Below, one piece after another: positions 10,078 to 21,838 of a stretch of DNA of 64,000 bases. Each line of letters opens with the position of its first letter. The stretch's first letter is position 1. Made by a program: the position numbers and the translations under genes. This stretch comes from Hyalella azteca. Taxonomy: Eukaryota > Arthropoda > Malacostraca > Amphipoda > Hyalellidae. The notes beneath the pieces are model-generated. The model searched no databases and was not told the DNA's origin. It saw only the letters and a program-made list of their open reading frames with translations. The stretch spans positions 417,422 through 481,421 of the forward strand of contig NW_025941414.1 of NCBI RefSeq assembly GCF_000764305.2, given 5' to 3'.

Positions 10078-13000
10078 ATGAGGTCAATTCGAATGAGCCG
10101 GCAATGCGGCCGAGCGGCTACGCTGTTGCTCCTGCTTATGATGGCCTTGTATGTGCTGCTCACGCCGAACATAAAGCGACCCTTTCTTGAGAACAACCTT
10201 GGTAAGCTCATAGCAATTCATCGCTATCATAAGTCTTAACATGCAGAACCCGTGATATTGTAATTTTGAAATAATATATTAAAGAAATTTAGTCAATGAG
10301 AAGAGACAAAATTGTTTTTATGTCTGCTGTGTTTCATCTCAACTTATGGATATCGGTACACATGAATAAATTGCCTCAATCTCGATTCATCTAATTTTTA
10401 TTGGCTCTCAATAATTTAAAGTTACTCACACGCTTTTTGGATGAACCAACTACAGAAATGTAAAATTTTTGCATCAAATTGCCCTGTGTGATCGTTTGTT
10501 CTTTGACAATAAACATTTTCAGGTATTAATTGAGTCTCTGTTGAGATAATTATTAGAGTTCAACTATTGATTCTAACGTTGAACTCACATCCAGACTGTG
10601 ATACGTTTTTACGTGTTCAGCCAAAGCTCGCCCTTTCCCATAAAAAATGAACTTGTATACTCAAAGCTTCAACAATGAACCATGCGCGCTTTCTGGTCGT
10701 CCAAAACAATGCAGATTTTTCAGCAAATTTGGGAAATTTAATATAATTTACTGATCAAAGATAAAATTTTCACTGACACCTATAGAACATTGATATTTTT
10801 CTATCAGAACCACGCGGAAGACAGCAAATTCAGGAGGAGATCAATATAATCCTGGTTATTTGCCGCAGTGAGTATAGCATTTTTGAACTGGTGATTTGAC
10901 AAACTTTTTATTGTGTATTTACAATACAATTAAAAATATTTTAATTCCAATATCTAAATCTCATTCATGCATAAATAATATTTTATTCGCAGGCAAATCA
11001 AAGAAATTGTTGAATTCCATTGATAGACAATTACTGCAAGCAAGCGTGGCCATCAAATCAGCAGTATATCTCTCCCTTCAACGCATCAGGTGGGAGTTGT
11101 AGAGCATGGTTATCTCTACATGGTGTTTGCGTTGAAAGTCTCGTTCATAGACCTTCGAATAGGTGTTAACGTTGACAGTCTCGTTCGTAGGCCTTTGAAT
11201 AGGGGTTTAGGTTGGCAGTTAGCAAGTATCTGGAAAGTTAATCCCAAATGCAACTGTCAGAGCAAGCATCCGGAAACCTATCCCCAAATCCAAGGCAGTT
11301 TCGTTCATAGACCTTCGAATAGGTGTTTACGTTGAAAGTCTCGTTCATATGCCTTTGAATAGAGGTTTAGGTTGACAGTCACGTTCATAGACCTTTGAAT
11401 AGGGGTTTAGGTTGACAGTTTCGTTCATAGACCTTTGAATAGGGGTTTAGGTTGACAGTCTCGTTCATAGGCCTTCGAATAAGGGTTTAGGTTGACAGTC
11501 TCGTTCATAGACCATTGAATAGGATTAGGATTTTAGGTTGACCGTCTCTTTCCTAGGCCTTTGAATAAAGGTTTAGGATGAGTCTAGTTCATAGGCCTTT
11601 GAATAGGGGGTTTAGGTTGACAGTTTCGTTCATGGACCTTTGAATAGAGGTTTAGATTGACAGTCACGTTCATAGACCTTTGAATAGGGGGTTAGGTTGA
11701 CAGTCTCGTGTAAAAGGCCTTTGAATAGAGGTTTAGGTTGACAGTTTCGTTCATAGACCTTTGAATAGGGGTTTAGGTTGACAGTCTCGTTCATTGGCCT
11801 TTTATTAGGGGTTTAGGTTGACAGTTTCGTTTACAGGCCTTTGAAAAATAGGGGACTCACAGCCAAGGAGTCGCTACACTAGGATAATAGTTATTCTGTT
11901 TTTTTGCCATTCGATCGAAATAATTTTCTGATAGATATCTTATATCCGACCTTATAGTCTCCTGAGAGTACGATAAAGGTTGGCTTATGCCGTGTCATAC
12001 AGAGCTAGCAAGCTGCTTAGATGCTGAACTTCAATCGGTGTCACAGGTTGTACGTGTGTAGCGGCTGCTTTATTTGTTCCCTGAGTTCTATTGTAGACAC
12101 CTGCTGTGGAGTAGTCTCGCATCCAAATTTCATTATCCTACTCCCCAATAAATGGTTGAAGTTAACCAACTAGACGACTTATTCGGCATGGTATTGTGTT
12201 TTGTTTCTATTTCAATGGACAATGTGTCTGCGTCTCATTTTTAACGGTTAAATTCCGTTCGGCCACATCTCCGAATGTCTCAGACGGTATTTATGAAATA
12301 TTCAGTCATACTGTTTTCTCCATAATTCAGCTTTTGCTGTGGCCGACAAAGATTGGCTCAAGCATTTGGTGCCTTTCACAGTTAAATCACATGGTGCTTT
12401 TAACAGTTAAATCACATGGTGCTTTTAACAGTTAAATGAGGATTGAGTTGGGGATTGAGTTGTGGTGGGCAGATTATGAGTACGTGCGAATCATTCCGAT
12501 TCATTCAAAGAAACGAAATAATTCTTTTCACTCTGTAGGTCATGACGCTTTGGAAAACACATATTTGTGCACTATAAAAACGACAAGTTTCTAATTCCAG
12601 TTCTAACTGAGCTAATTTGCTTTATATTGACAAAAGTTGAATTTAATTGTGAATTATTTTCAGATTCTTAATCGTGAGCGACTCCCAGGACGTCTTCAAC
12701 GAACTGGTAGCTCTGACTCAAGCCTGGCCAACGGCCTACAAAGAAAGAATCTCTTTTAAGGTGACACTTCTCGTGTACATATAAGGCATATATTGATTTG
12801 AATTTATAATCGAGATAATCTCGGCACTAATTAATGCTATAGTAGCAAGTTTATCAATAACAGTAAGAGTTTTAGAAGTTGCAGTTCATGTAGAAGTTAT
12901 GTAGAAGTAAGAATTTGAATGCTACGAGCGGTTGGATTGACAGTCGAATTTTCAGTAGAAGAACCTATAGAATTGATGTTAGTTTTCAAAGTTGTAGTGG

Positions 13001-16000
13001 TTGAAGATGATTAATAATTGAAATCCGAGTTATCTTCAGGTATGAGATTCATTGATTTATTATGCATTTCATTCTAGAAGGTTAATGAGCTAGCCGAATC
13101 AATGAAATTATACATCTTTATTGCTACCAATCTTTAACGCGTGAAAAGTAATCTTTGCAAGTCATGAGGCAGTTTGACATTTAACCTGTCTAATTTCGTC
13201 TTTAAACACATATCAATCAATACTTCTTCATATTCAATTTGTAAAGATATTATTTGTTGATTTATTTATATAGTAATCTAGAGGAAATTATATAGTTAAT
13301 TATATAACTATACTAGAAACTATATATTATATAGTTTCTAGAGAAAAACTAGAATCACTAGTTTTTATGAATAGGGACGAATAATTGTACGGCCTACACA
13401 AGTTATCGTGCAGAATATCCTTCAGTTGTGCATAGTGTAGATTTCACGTTACTTCAAATCATGTAAATCAGAAACACTGTAGCGGGAGAATTGCGCCCCA
13501 TACACGACGTTACTGGATCTCTGCCTACGGGCCCTAGCGTACGAGGATTAATCAAAGTGGCTCAGCGAATCTTCACAGGACACAAGGTATATTTATATTT
13601 CACGGAGAACTCGCAGCCACGACATAGGACTACAAACTTAATTCATTCAAGTTTACAAGTACGGACATTATACAGACAATTAGACACAGATATTTACAGA
13701 CACTACAAAGTGTAGTGGCTCGGGCAAAAGTCGGCTGCCTACTCGTAATCAGCTTCTTTCTTTTCTTTCTTATTTATTCTTATAGGAGCACTGGAAACTA
13801 GACCACAAAGCCCCTTGCCTAAACTGGGTTTAATTAGTACCTAACTGTTTAACAGCTCTGAAAGTGAAAACCTGAAACAACTCCTAATCAGCTACTTCTC
13901 TAGAACACCATCTACTCATACTTTTTCTCATCAGTCTTTGTCAGAGAGGTGCGGCGGCTGAATAAAACTAACAGCGTTTTAAGCGTGGCCAAGGCTGGCC
14001 CGCTACAACACGCATAGTTGAATTTTAGGTCAAGAATTAGTAGACACTTCAATCAATCGAGAATACTCGCTGCCTCACATATCGCTGTAAAATAAATTCT
14101 TAGCACCGTATCTATGTAATTTTAGGCTCCCAGATAATTTATTATTAAAGATAACCATTTTAAAACTTTCAGTTCGTGGCCTCGTGGTACCCGCCGGAGC
14201 ACGAGGACATGAGAGGCCTCTTCCGTCCCTGCTCGTCTCAGCAACTCTTCCTGCTGCGCCTGCTGCCGGAGGAGTCCTCCGTCCTCTACATGGACAGCGA
14301 TGTCATCTTCCTGCGCCCGCCTGAAGAACTCTGGCAAATTTTCAACGAGTTTGACGAACGCCAGTTTGCTGCCGCGGCTCTTGACAAGCGAGATTATAAT
14401 TATATACCGAAGGTGAATGAGCTTAAGATAGAAAGCATATTGCATATTGTCTATTGCTAGCTGCGGGCATCAGTACTATATTTTAGAAAGTCAGTCAATT
14501 TTGAACATTAATTAGGCTCCTATTGTTATGCTCACTTGCATAGATGGTTTAAACTGTATATGATTTCGAGTAATCTCATTTATGAATGACTCTGAAATTT
14601 CACATTCACAAATGTTTATTTAAGTCAAGTTTGTATAAATTTGCGAAGCTCTCTTCAAATATAACGGCTAAATATATAAGTATATAGTATATATATAATG
14701 TTATAGCCGCTTGTAACATATAACGAGAAGCTAATGAAATAATGGTTTACTTATCAGTGGTTGGAATTCCATCTTTTCTTCGTGAGTGTAAAAACTTGAA
14801 AAACAAATGTTTGCGGAATTGATGATTTTCTTTGTATCCGCAATGAGTGTAGAGGTGTTTCTCGTGGGAATATACATCAAGCTGACCGACTGAATTGCTT
14901 CTTATTTTTGCAGGAGGTTCGGATGACAGAAATGGGGTTTAACGCAGGTTTGATTCTGATGAATTTAACCCGCATGAGGCAGTTCCCAGGAGGCTGGGAG
15001 GACCAAGTGCTCAACATCACGGCTACATACAGCGATTATTTTCAATATGGCGATCAAGATATACTCAACATCTTCTTCGCCAAGGTAAGTCGACGTCCCA
15101 TGACACATGACAGCTTAACACGCTAAACAGGTTCGATTGAAATTTCAAAAAAATTATCGTATCTTACCCGGATTTTTTTTAGTTTTTTTATTATTGGTAA
15201 ATTAGCGTTTTAATAAAACTGGCCGTATGAATTATGGTCCTTTCATCACTAGATGTTGGAAACCATAACGGTTGCTCAAGCAAAGTGTTTTTATAAGTAG
15301 TGCGAAGTATTGTTTGTTTCAATTATTGTTGTAAGCCACTGTAGCTCAGCGGTTAGCCCCACCGATTTAAGGAGCTAGCGCGAGCCCATGAAAGTTCTAT
15401 CCATGAAAGCTCTATTAATTTCTTAGCGGGTGCGCGGCGCCTAGTTGCCGTCATAGGTGGTGATTGCTGCATGGCCTAGGGTTGATTTCCATAAGCGAAC
15501 CCTGGGTATATGGTACCTGGGAAAATTTCAAGACATTAAGGTAATGATCAGTTCATCAAGTCAACCAAAAGAAAAGTTAGCATTAGCGGAGTTCATTGGT
15601 GAGTCCCATTTGGTGAAAACAAAATAGGGGTTAGTAAACTGATATCGATGAGTCGCATTCCATCCCACGAAAAACGGTGAAATTGCTAATCTCGATATTT
15701 TACATTCGACACAAGGGAAAAGACCTAACTAACTCTTTATGAATGTATCTCGATACGGCCGTGAAAAGGTTTCTGTTGAGATAAAAGTCATAAAACACTG
15801 AGTTCACACTATATTCAGTAAACATGTCTGTACAAATCGTTGTGCCCCTGTAGTCCTTACCAGTGCGTAACTAGAACATGATTGAATGAATCCTGGATGC
15901 TTGCATAACCTAAAGTATGAAAAGCTCTAAATGAAAAACGAAAAATTATTACTATGCATTATTACTAATATGAATAAATTTACACCATTCCCTTACATCA

Positions 16001-18369
16001 TATCGACAAGTCTAATCTGAAAAAGGGAAAATGATTGAAATTATTTTCAATGTTTCAAGAAAATTTAGAGCTAGAAAGGCCTTAATTAATTGGTAACGAT
16101 AGTTAACAGATACATTGAGTAAGTTCCGTGGTCAACAATCGACCGTTGTCCTTAATTTCGACCTTTTATGAAACACTATCTGCTGAAGGCGACCGCTGCC
16201 AATTTTCATTGCCCTACCTCGAAAATTTGATATTTCGTATTGGTGTCGCATGACTAGCGTTTCTGAGTGTGAGAATCACAATTAACAAGTCTCCGCTACC
16301 AAGTTTATCATACATTCCAATCTAAAATTTTGTTACTTCTATCTATATATATGATGAATATAAACCTATTTTACTATAACATGCCATTAATTTCCGAAGA
16401 TAATGCGATTTCTCATCAATAGGGCATGGAATTTTCATGCTCTAACGAACGAAGACTTAATGCTACGGGCGGCGTGATCACTATTAGCGTATCTCAATGA
16501 CTGAGCCGGGATTCTACCTCGCAATTTTTCATTACAGTTCAAGTCTCATTTCTACCCACTTGGATGCGAGTGGATGGTGCGACCTTTTTACTGTGAAAGG
16601 AAAAAACTTCGTGCCTGTCCGAAAATGATGAACGAAGGTTCGAAGACCGTCCATGGAAGCGGGGGGAGCTTCTATTCTAGAGGAAAATTTAAAGTGAGTT
16701 GAAATCTACTTTAAACATAAAATAAATCTGAGGAATGTATGCTATATCCAGCTAATTAGTTAATAACTTTAATGTAAATTGACAAGTATTCAAAGTTCAA
16801 AAGCTATTTCGTGACCACTCGTCACTCTTCTAACCAAGTCTGCCATTTGCATTTACAAGTTAAATATAGATTTAATTTGAGTAGGAAAACGAAAATGTGA
16901 TATTCGATAAAACGAAAGTCTTTTTTTCTGCCTAAACGATTATTGAAACTTACACCGTTATCTGTCTTAAAAACTTATACCAACTAGCCAGATGTTGAAG
17001 CAAAATTTTGGCAGACTTGACATGAGGTTCAGGAAAATACGGATTCTTTTTCTGTGGAGTGATTGCATGGTTACCCACCTTAATATACATCCATTTTCAC
17101 GTACTTATTTTCCTGAAAAAATTCAAATGTATTTCGAACCTAATTTTATCAACATTTGAAGACAAAGTGGCTCATAGCTTCATGTTTTTAGCCCATTTTT
17201 TCATTTATGGAAAAATGCCCTATTGTGCTCGTCATGTCCATCCGTCCGTCTGCCAGTCTGTCTGTCCGTGACTTCACATTTTCGTCGACGAGAAAATGCG
17301 CTCTCTGTCACTCACTGCAGTGAGTACTGAGTTATATTTTTTAAACTTGATTATGCAGTATACACACGAGCTGTGGAAAACTTGGTATGCCTATAGATTA
17401 CGTAGGTGCCGATATTTTTATTATATTTTCTAAAGGAATTACAGATGTGTTTAAGCATTCCTATTCAAGTAAAGGCCCATCACGTCACGATGTGCTGGTG
17501 ATGCAAAGGGCCGTGGGCTAGCTAAATGTTAACTCTTGCACTACATATATTCCCTTCTGTTTCAAACTTGTCTAGGGTTCTATTAAACGTCGTCGACGTC
17601 AATGGTATCTTAAGTATATTTTTATCGTCAGAAAACAAAGGATTGGTCTTTGCTTTACCAATGTATACAGATGGAATAACTGTCATCAATGTTATTCGTC
17701 TTTGAAGGCATATGGTAACAAGAATTACCTGCTGCAGAGAAATGGTTACGGCGAATACTGTAAGAAAATTCGAAGATCCCTGAAAGAAGAGTCTTAGACT
17801 TCCCATCTAAATTTATAAACTGAGAGAATGGCCTCTCAGAATTAACAGAGAGGCCATTGAGAGAATTTTGATAATATTATTGCAAAATTAACCTACATAA
17901 ATTTTACTATTTGCGCTTTCTTAGCACGCAAATTTGGAGAGGAACTGAATGTTGAAATTAATGATGGCTACTCTCCTTTGATATAATTATCCTAATGACT
18001 ATTCTATTCTTTATAGGTTTGATTTTATTATTGTTTTATATTTTCATTCATAATTCATGCTCATTTTAGTAGGCTGCGAGGAATAAATAAGTAATAATAC
18101 TCGCATTTTGTCCAATGTGGTAATAACAAATAATTTTCTAACGGGTGGTAAAATTTATTATCAATTGCGAATCGTGATGAGCCCGCAATAAAGAAACATT
18201 GAATATTGCCGTGATAATTCAATTAATTATTGACTACCAAGCATGATGTTAATATTTCTATACTTTTCAGGCTTTTTATAAAGCGTGGCAAGAACTGAAC
18301 ATGACGCAGCACGTCAATGAATTCCAGGCAAATTTGAGAAAAAAATTTATCTACAGCTCAAAAGGATAA
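10078..18369 (+). CDS. Gene B: GT8 glucoside xylosyltransferase-like, frameshifted C-terminus
   Basis: Eight exons: 10078-10201, 10808-10867, 10993-11089, 12664-12760, 14173-14412, 14914-15084, 16538-16693, 18271-18369. Splice sites are GT-AG and phases (1,1,2,0,0,0,0) match gene C. The start ATG opens a short basic tail followed by a Leu-rich membrane anchor (about residues 14-30), as expected for a type II Golgi/ER enzyme. Exon 5 holds SSQQLFLLRLL and YMDSDVIFLRP (DSD metal/UDP-sugar motif); exon 6 holds GFNAG and GDQDILNI; exon 7 holds CEW and VHGSGG. By homology it would transfer xylose from UDP-xylose to O-glucosylated EGF repeats. In exon 8 a run of seven A's, against six in gene A, shifts the frame and stops at 18367-18369; the ancestral stop is at 18437-18439. 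Predicted length is 347 aa. Intron 3 holds a 40-bp minisatellite and intron 4 a putative solo LTR. Confidence 0.8.
11131..11855. repeat. 40-bp minisatellite in intron 3 of gene B
   Basis: About 16 units built from GTTGACAGTCTCG, TTCATAGACCTTTG and AATAGGGGTTTAG. The third unit is interrupted by about 65 bases of other sequence. Units differ by scattered substitutions and small indels. Confidence 0.85.
12361..12437. repeat. 24-bp tandem repeat, three units
   Basis: Repeats of CACATGGTGCTTTTAACAG plus TTAAAT, in intron 3 of gene B. Confidence 0.6.
13313..13341. repeat. Perfect AT-rich palindrome
   Basis: Arms CTAGAAACTATATA and TATATAGTTTCTAG flank a single central base. It could extrude as a cruciform. 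It lies in intron 4 of gene B. Confidence 0.7.
13478..14007. mobile_element. Putative solo LTR in intron 4 of gene B
   Basis: 530 bases beginning TGTAGCGGG and ending CCCGCTACA, with ACAC on both outer sides as a 4-base target duplication. TG...CA ends with short inverted termini and a 4-base duplication fit Ty3/Gypsy-type LTRs. No internal retroelement genes or second LTR are present, so it would be a recombination product. A TATATTTATATT tract about 110 bases in could be its promoter. No function in the host gene is implied. Confidence 0.6.
15314..15845 (+). mobile_element. tRNA A-box-bearing dispersed element (SINE-like) in intron 6 of gene B
   Basis: Starts near TTGTTTCAATTATTGTTG and contains TAGCTCAGCGG, which matches the RNA polymerase III A-box consensus. 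A clear B-box is not seen at the right distance. It recurs inverted at 53450-53960 and its first 50 bases open the window. All copies sit inside the segmental blocks, so independent transposition is unproven. Confidence 0.35.
17190..17342 (+). repeat. Palindromic mini-element, copy 4
   Basis: The counterpart of copy 1 in the second block. Its right arm GAGAAAATGCGCT is at 17290-17302. Confidence 0.65.
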
Positions 18370-18702
18370 ACGTTGCGTAGAACATGAATACATTGACCGG
18401 ATTCTCTCACAGCAACTTGTTCCAAGTGAAAACTCTTAGGCTTGGTATCGGTAGTTGGTATAAAATTAAGCGTGGAGACGAGGCATAATTGCTTTTAACT
18501 TAGGTCTAAGAATTTTTTTCGTCAGTTTATTCCATTTTGAAAAAAAGCTAACATGGTTTAAATCTTGTGATATTTTTTTTTTCATTTTACTTTGTAGTGA
18601 AATGTAAATTCACGTTTCCATAGTTTTCGTGCGAATTTTGCACAATCATTTAAACGATTAAAATTATGCATCCTGCACCGAGTTATAGTCAGACAATTCT
18701 AC

Positions 18703-18708
18703 AATAAA
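18703..18708 (+). promoter_or_regulatory. Candidate poly(A) signal of gene B
   Basis: AATAAA, 264 bases after the ancestral stop and at the same relative position as in gene A. Confidence 0.35.
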
Positions 18709-18780
18709 CAAATTAACCCCAAAAATTATCGTTTTCTCGTGAAAGACGAATCTTAAATTTTTTTGAGCAGATCTCAAAAT

Positions 18781-18781
18781 N
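18781..18781. other. Assembly join (single N)
   Basis: The base is N. Left of it the sequence follows block copy 1 to about 3.18 kb; right of it the sequence resumes at about 4.95 kb. The paralogous block therefore indicates about 1.7 kb of unassembled or wrongly collapsed DNA here. Confidence 0.85.
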
Positions 18782-19555
18782 TGCACACTAAACCGCTTAT
18801 ATAAGCAGCAGTATAGAAGCAGTAATACTCACTGCGACAAAGCACCATCACTATTTTGATCGCCTCTTGGTCTTCGCGCAGTTCTGCTAAGAAAATAACG
18901 CTCGTCAATGAAACGTGGGAAGCAGAAACTGACGTCAGAAATATTTCCTCATACATCGAGAATCCGTTCAAAATTTCTCAGTCCTATGAATAAGTTTTCA
19001 TATTGTCTAGACACAATCTCTTATAGTTCATTATAATCATCATATATATGTTTAAGTTTCAATACTGTTCTCTCATATGCTGCATTGTTATGAACGGTAA
19101 TCTTCACGTTATCACCGTAAAAATGGAAGATCAGAAAATCGAAGATTGGAACCACGGTATGGAAAAACCCACTGATTATTGTAAACCTAACATTTCAAAC
19201 TTTTCTTTGTGTGCATGAAATATCAATATGTGCATCTAATACCACGTACACTCAAATGCCAAAAAAAAAAACTTGTAGACTTGACCTTTCGACAAGCGAG
19301 GTTTCAAGCAACCTTTTCCCAAACATCTTATCAACACTAACAAGGCATTCTCTATTTTTGACAGTTTGGTAGAAATTCGATCAGTGTAGCAACCATGGAT
19401 GACAATGCCAAGGCATTTTTTATGTTCATATTCACGCAATACTTGTACCTAATGTAGCGATCTGCCGATTATTTAAATCCGAAATGGAGAGCGGGCGCAT
19501 AGTTACGTATAGCCTGCACCAAGTTTGTTAATCACATTATTTTTTCTGTTAAATA

Positions 19556-20660
19556 TTAGCATTTCTCAAGCCGGTCATCAAATCGGAGACGAGTTTTTAT
19601 CTGGAATTTAAAAGTAAAGAAAATAGCCAAAAAGTTCACCATTTCTTATAAGAGAAAACATTTCGGAGTACAGCTCCATCGTCAGTTCAAAACCTAGAAC
19701 ACAGGTAAAACAATTAGTAGCCTAAAATGCACATTCAAGCAATTCACCTAAACTTGACACAAGAATTAAAATCGAAGATAAAAGAAATAAAAATGAGATA
19801 ACATGTAGAGAAGGTACTATCTATTTACAATTTGTAGAGGATAGGAACTGAATGCGGCATTTAAACTGGGTATCTGTTTGAAAATATAAAATGATTCTAA
19901 AATTCGTAGGTCAGAAACACCGGTTGTGGAGGCTAAAACTCTAAAATCACTATTGGACACCGGGACGTTGCACTGCTCGGCATGAATACGTACGGCTGAA
20001 TGAGGGAGATGCGCAGGTATGTACCCTGGGGCCATACTTTCAAAATTCGCTAAATGAACGTAAGTACTTACGCTCTATTTTCTTGTCTATGATTGGTGGA
20101 TTTTGCTTGAAAGGCCGTCAATGATTGGTTCAGGAACTTACGATCTCTTAACTTTTTTTGAAAGTATAGGCCCTGTTCTATAACTCCTGCCTCTATGCTC
20201 TGCAAGCCTAGTATAAAAATTGCGCAATGTCATACCGACATACGCAGATGCGCACTGCGCACAACTATATTGATAGACTAGGGATGATCGCAAAAGAACA
20301 GGGAGAGGATCTTTGTACTTGAAAAACGAGCTAATTTTAAAATTGTTCACCAGCAATATATTAAGATTTAAATTCGGGAGGTAGTTAGAGAATAGATCTT
20401 TCAACTCCTGGGCCATCGTCACAGATGCGGGACAAAGTAAGGAAAAGAAGAATAAACACGATTCCTATCGTCACGTTCAGGAACCACTTCAGCATATTGT
20501 TTGGACAAGAATTTTTTAATTTGAGTATGCACCAATTGTGAAGGAAACCCATTCAGTGAGAACATACTGCGCAAATATTCAAATTTAGTGTGCATACTAT
20601 GGAGAGTAGAGCAAATTCGGAAACCGCGGTTTAATAATGTTTGAATCCCATTTAATTTGA
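19556..20660 (-). pseudogene. Penelope-like element, 3' end with GIY-YIG domain
   Basis: On the minus strand, 20138-20422 encodes SVTMAQELKDLF, then SSLVYQYSCAQC and AYVGMTLRNFYTRLAEHRG, the GIY-YIG endonuclease region typical of Penelope-like retroelements. 19817-20023 continues with HSAVRIHAEQCN and LRILESFYIFKQIPSLN, the usual C-terminus. A 142-bp insertion separates the two parts. Upstream, 20446-20645 contains broken reverse-transcriptase C-terminal sequence with several stops. Downstream, a GACGATGGAGCTGTACTCC motif resembles the 3' tails of such elements. The reverse transcriptase core is absent, so this is a dead 3' fragment. Confidence 0.8.
20029..20170. mobile_element. 142-bp MITE nested in the Penelope-like element
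   Basis: The ends carry ATACTTTCAAAA and its inverse, and a 5-base CCCTG duplication flanks the element (20024-20028 and 20171-20175). Taking out the element plus one CCCTG joins the two halves of the GIY-YIG protein frame without a break, which fixes the limits and shows the order of insertion. Confidence 0.7.
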
Positions 20661-21139
20661 AACGAAAAGAACAGAAGCTAAAAAAGCTGAGTTACTTGAG
20701 TTCATGTTCTACTGAGCAGAAAAAAACGCATCAAAATATATCATTAAAGCATGTGTACCTTAAAGGTGGATATTCCATTACCACACTAGCCTATGAGGTT
20801 CACTGATCTGAAATCACTAGCCACTGAAATTTCGTAAATTCTGCACCTTTTGATTTCATACCTTGAACAATATGACTTAATTATTCAAATTAATTCTACA
20901 ATATAACATTTCTCCTAAAGAACGTACCCTATGTGAAGATAAATAAACTTCTTAATAATAACAAATAATGACGAACATTGTCTAACATTTCATTTGCACC
21001 GTAAGCATGAGAGCTTCCAATGAGGTATCACATTTACGGAATTTGCGATGCTACTGGCAAGAGATGGATGCCACAATGTATAATGAAACACCTGTCGAAA
21101 CTAAATCGCACCACGGCGGTACCCATATCTGAAGTTTTT

Positions 21140-21275
21140 AGCGCATTTTCTCATTTATAGAAAAAATGCACTATTGTGCTCGCCATATCCGTCTGTCTGT
21201 CCGTCCGTTTTCGTCGACGAAAAAATGCGCTCTCCGTCACTCACTGCTGTGAGTACTGAGATATATTTTTTATTT
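21140..21275 (+). repeat. Palindromic mini-element, copy 5
   Basis: Forward copy with a shortened loop (GTCTGTCTGTCCGTCCG). At the equivalent place in block copy 1 (about 5560) the element is absent, so this is a separate insertion. Confidence 0.65.
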
Positions 21276-21397
21276 AAATTAATGTACGATGCCAGGCTCT
21301 GTTATCGAGGAACTAGCTTGCATAACTCGCTGTTATGCTTCTGTTTCAATGCACGATCAAAAGCTTATGAAACGGTCTCTAGATAATTTCTATGAAT

Positions 21398-21610
21398 CAT
21401 GAAACTTCTGCTTAATTTAATGAATCAATACGCTCTTGAATTCTACATTATTGAATGAATCAATGCATTCTTAACTTCTACTTTATTTAATGAATTAATG
21501 CACTCTTAACTTCTACTTTATTTAATGAATCAATGCACTCTTAAATTCTACAATTTTGAATGAATCAATGCACTCTTAACTTCTACTTAATTTATTGAAT
21601 CAATGCACTC
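21398..21610. repeat. Minisatellite, about 38-bp unit, expanded copy
   Basis: Five to six units of the same AATGAATCAATGCACTC repeat, in tandem. Confidence 0.65.
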
Positions 21611-21697
21611 CCGGTCTTCTAATGGAACTAATATGTTTGAGGGCTGATTTCATTTTAAATTTTACCTTATTTATTTTCTCAGTTACCTCTAAGACGT

Positions 21698-21838
21698 AAA
21701 AAATATAACTCAGTACTCACTGCAGTGAGTGACAGAGAGCACATTTTCTCGTCATTGAAAATGAGAAGTCATGGACGGACAGACGGACATGGCGAGCACA
21801 ATAGTGCATTTTTCCATAAATGAGAAAATGCGCTAAAA
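21698..21838 (-). repeat. Palindromic mini-element, copy 6
   Basis: Reverse copy equivalent to copy 2, ending GAGAAAATGCGCT. Confidence 0.65.

Larger units (their letters stand above)
19312..20999. mobile_element. 1.7-kb insertion carrying retroelement sequence
   Basis: In block copy 1 the flanks (AAGCAACCTT and AGAGCTTCCAA, about 5466-5490) lie next to each other. In copy 2 they are separated by this segment. Its core is the Penelope-like fragment described separately. The outer parts (19312-19555 and 20660-20999) show no coding sequence. Confidence 0.6.

Noticed and set aside
11131..11855. CRISPR array
   Set aside because: Tandem units have no unique spacers, and the context is an intron of a eukaryotic gene.
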